Made by a program: the position numbers and the translations under genes. The notes below the pieces were generated by a model. It was not told where the DNA came from. It saw nothing but the letters and a program-made list of their open reading frames with translations, and did not search any database. From Pandoraea horticolens (lineage in GTDB: Bacteria > Pseudomonadota > Gammaproteobacteria > Burkholderiales > Burkholderiaceae), in NCBI RefSeq assembly GCF_902459555.1, contig NZ_CABPSM010000011.1:62001-126000 (forward strand): a stretch of DNA of 64,000 bases, in the 5' to 3' direction. Positions 62,801-64,000 of the stretch are shown piece by piece. The number at the start of each line of letters is the position of its first letter. Within the stretch, counting starts at the first letter, position 1.

Positions 62801-63232
62801 TTGTTGCGTGTCATTGAACTGGTCCGGACTCGATATCCGTCGCTTTGCATCGAAATCGCGCCGCTACCTGCGTCATCCCGGCTGATTGAAGGCGCGCCCA
62901 AGGCATCGCCCGAAACGGCGTCGACGAAGGACTGGCGTTTGCCGCTTCCAGAGATGTTCGACACGTTCGTCAAGATTGCAGACCAGGACATCGCGAATTG
63001 CCGGGCGGCGCTTGCTGAACAGTCACGCGAGACGTTGCGTCACTCGGCGCATCGATTGCGAGGCGGTTTCATGGCGTTCGGCCTGAGTTCGCTGGCATCG
63101 CTCGCGGCACAGGTGGAGCATCTGGCGCCCCAGGCATCTGCAGGACAGATGGAAGCCGCGTTCGACGCCCTCGATGCTGCGTGGAATGACTGGTTGCGTT
63201 CCCAAGGGCAAGCCATCGTTAGCGACGCCTGA
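59852..63232 (+). CDS. Transmembrane hybrid sensor kinase with HPt domain (RcsC/BvgS-like)
   Basis: An 1126-residue sensor. Membrane helices at about 18-45 and 345-368 enclose a 300-residue periplasmic domain of no recognised family. A PAS-like segment follows ('LIETAPVGMAIIDPFEPAVV'), then HisKA with TVSHEMRTPLYGTLASIELL (His about 519), HATPase with VTNLVGNAIKFTEKG and GTGLGLAISHQFVGML, a receiver with LVADDHPISGML and VITDANMPHLSG (Asp about 927), and a C-terminal HPt with HSAHRLRGGFMAFGLSSLA (His about 1066). It combines the RcsC and RcsD activities in one chain. ATG 59852 is chosen with GGAGCC upstream. Co-transcribed with the regulator. Confidence 0.92.
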   Translation: MTDRTMTRDIAIAGRLLRSGGLLALLFGLSVWAAAVSYGLFGMVWQGAQKTAAFFSTVGHEVRDVEIFNEQASIMAQATLASSVRPGGVTQSLTDRILTPLLAMPVGTAKRVSGAGWDDEFQIVKLANIPPERAEVLARLSLRLMNLDANFWSALGGQDETFILSADGAFAAYRTATDMPAVSADGLARDAQTMLSEINKVERYAARVHAGNDGPFWTYNYENSITHSTVVSSFVPIRDLDGHLMLYVGTSMAPDRIIPPRLRTLEHTGEALQLVSPDGFAVASAGAPLSPLGHLRTLVTLPMFGDAQMVLRYDGERVVFERHLASSPWYVRYAVRPIDLLQQSASLFIGATLLLFLYAAGIFAGMRYMRQRIIEPASRRTTALLERDAFTQTLIETAPVGMAIIDPFEPAVVMSNPAYAGTVDLLRQLGDGELARMYRQLHSGVVVRPVRRLLSALDDAGERHYAVSLVDTVFREQPVLICTLSDVTEQRRFELEQRKARLAAESANRAKDVFLTTVSHEMRTPLYGTLASIELLSAQNLGDEHRYYVDVMESSTRNLLDLINDLLDYSRIQVGRFELNSRDCSLLKELEAVGLSFTGRARLQGLTLDWMIDPQLARPVHTDALRLGQVVTNLVGNAIKFTEKGHVAFSAMVTHVDTQGCDVVFTVSDSGVGIAAADLADLFRPFGKSTNETGMQHGTGLGLAISHQFVGMLGGVLQVESQEGAGTTMRFSLHLPWTPKSESTLAPLTGETFAYVSVLVRRHWYLDALIRRAGYEPVRYDDAVTWSSGSGRVQDAGLLMFADEWPVRGMAGAEVYLLRATPVDRLAGSAFAWPRDIALFQQAELWDALGTVPSPGHGESELPATTSARARVKPLAGWYVLVADDHPISGMLLSRQLEGLGAMVDCYHDPREALEAFDAESHMLVITDANMPHLSGHALATEIKAHAPHVPVVAATADVTLRHDREANSPFDAVVYKPVDARSLLRVIELVRTRYPSLCIEIAPLPASSRLIEGAPKASPETASTKDWRLPLPEMFDTFVKIADQDIANCRAALAEQSRETLRHSAHRLRGGFMAFGLSSLASLAAQVEHLAPQASAGQMEAAFDALDAAWNDWLRSQGQAIVSDA

Positions 63233-63257
63233 TCGTGGGGGCCGGCGCTACCCCTCG

Positions 63258-64000
63258 CTACTCGACGAAGTGTTCCGATATCAACTGGCGCAGCCATTGA
63301 TTCCCGGCGTCCTGGTGGTAGCGCCGGTGCCAGAACACGTTCGTTTGCAGCGCGGGAAGGCGAAGCGGTGGGGTGACGAACCGCAGCCCGAACGGCGCGG
63401 CCGCGCGTTCGGCAAACTTCTGCGGCACGGTGACCACCAGATCATTGGCACTCACGATATACGGCACGGCGATGAAGTGAGGAACCCAGAAATTCGCGTC
63501 AGCGCCGAAGCCCGCCTGCGCCAGCAGTTGATTGACGCGTGCATACGGGTTGTCACCGGTGGCAACAAACAGGTGGCGCGCCGCCTGAAACTCCACCAGT
63601 CCGGCATGGGGCGTGTCGAGCGCATGTCCGATGCGGAACATGCTCACGTATTGCTGACTGAATAGCCGGCGCTGAAAGAATGGCCCGGTGAGATCGTCGA
63701 AAGCCCCCACCGCAAGGTCAATGCGTCCCGCAGCCATCGCCTCCTTCAGGTCGGGCAGCGTCGCACGCACCGTATTGACACGTACACCAGGGGCCAGCCG
63801 CGTACAAAGATCGACGAGCACGGGCATGAAGTACACTTCCCCGACATCCGTCATGGCCAACGTGAATTCGCGCTGGCTGCTTGCAGGATCGAACGCCTCA
63901 CGGTGATTGATTGCCCGGGAAATGCCGGCAAGGGCCGCAGACACCGGCTCTGCAAGCGCCTCGGCAAAGGGCGTAGGTTGCATTCCCGTGCCGGTGCGCG
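63258..64000 (-). CDS. LysR-family transcriptional regulator, N-terminus outside the window
   Basis: The minus-strand frame stays open to the window edge. The first visible residues, RTGTGMQPTPFAEALAEPV, are the end of the LysR winged helix and start of the linker helix, so the apparent Met at 63983 is internal. The effector domain follows ('FTLAMTDVGEVYFMPVLVDL', 'LPDLKEAMAAGRIDLAVGAF'). The end is HQDAGNQWLRQLISEHF, typical of the NodD/NahR-like subgroup. About 70 residues of DNA-binding domain are missing. Convergent with the hybrid kinase. Confidence 0.9.
   Translation of the reverse strand, partial: RTGTGMQPTPFAEALAEPVSAALAGISRAINHREAFDPASSQREFTLAMTDVGEVYFMPVLVDLCTRLAPGVRVNTVRATLPDLKEAMAAGRIDLAVGAFDDLTGPFFQRRLFSQQYVSMFRIGHALDTPHAGLVEFQAARHLFVATGDNPYARVNQLLAQAGFGADANFWVPHFIAVPYIVSANDLVVTVPQKFAERAAAPFGLRFVTPPLRLPALQTNVFWHRRYHQDAGNQWLRQLISEHFVE

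Noticed and set aside
1-64000. CRISPR arrays, tRNA/rRNA genes, insertion sequences, integrases
   Set aside because: No regularly spaced repeats, cloverleaf-like runs, transposase or integrase motifs were noticed in reading; a tRNAscan or ISfinder search would be decisive.

Overview
The window is GC-rich, densely packed proteobacterial chromosome. The core block ygfZ-mltG-tmk-holB-tatD, the OtsA/OtsB pair, the Csu-type pilus operon and the general protein style point to Burkholderiales, most likely Burkholderiaceae near Pandoraea/Burkholderia. That placement comes from recollection of gene content, not from a search. No rRNA, tRNA, insertion sequence or CRISPR array was seen.

Region 1 (1-2143): end of a hot-dog thioesterase, an NADP-dependent oxidoreductase and a SAM methyltransferase. 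Region 2 (2203-19330, minus strand): a complete aryl polyene (APE) pigment-lipid locus. Read from 19330 downward the order is apeC-D-E-F-G-H/I-J, an aromatic ammonia lyase, then K-L-M-O-P-Q-R, matching the letter order of the known ape clusters. A secreted small protein and a third full ketosynthase follow. Almost every junction overlaps by 1-20 bases, so this reads as one long operon from a promoter near 19.5 kb. The lyase and AMP ligase would supply and activate the aryl starter, the type II ketosynthase/ketoreductase/dehydratase set extends it on two ACPs, and ApeD/J/L/M attach and export the product to the outer membrane.

Region 3 (19714-29687): housekeeping genes (NRDE protein, DUF4936 protein, YgfZ, MltG, thymidylate kinase, DNA polymerase III delta', TatD nuclease), an ankyrin lipoprotein, a crotonase and trehalose synthesis (otsAB). 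Region 4 (30043-40613): a PepSY/flavodoxin/FAD reductase behind a Fur-like box, acylphosphatase, a chemoreceptor, a soluble hybrid kinase, a hemolysin-III protein, a periplasmic peroxiredoxin, and an Lrp regulator divergent from an acetolactate-synthase-like enzyme.

Region 5 (40809-45902): a basic amino acid ABC transporter followed by astC and astA, the start of the arginine succinyltransferase pathway. The later ast genes are absent because an opposing Csu-type pilus operon (45937-50802) follows directly. Region 6 (51347-57940): HdeD-like protein, Dps, a Pat-like acyl-CoA synthetase/acetyltransferase fusion, CorA, a decayed CoA-transferase remnant and a TauE/SafE exporter.

Region 7 (58.2-63.2 kb): a lipoprotein, an RcsB-like response regulator and a large RcsC/BvgS-like hybrid kinase. 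The AT-rich sequence upstream of the lipoprotein contains a 14-base site resembling the RcsAB box / paired BvgA heptads, and a similar site lies upstream of the pilus operon. This possible stand-alone Rcs/Bvg-like envelope-sensing module is the most interesting regulatory lead. The window ends inside a LysR-type regulator.
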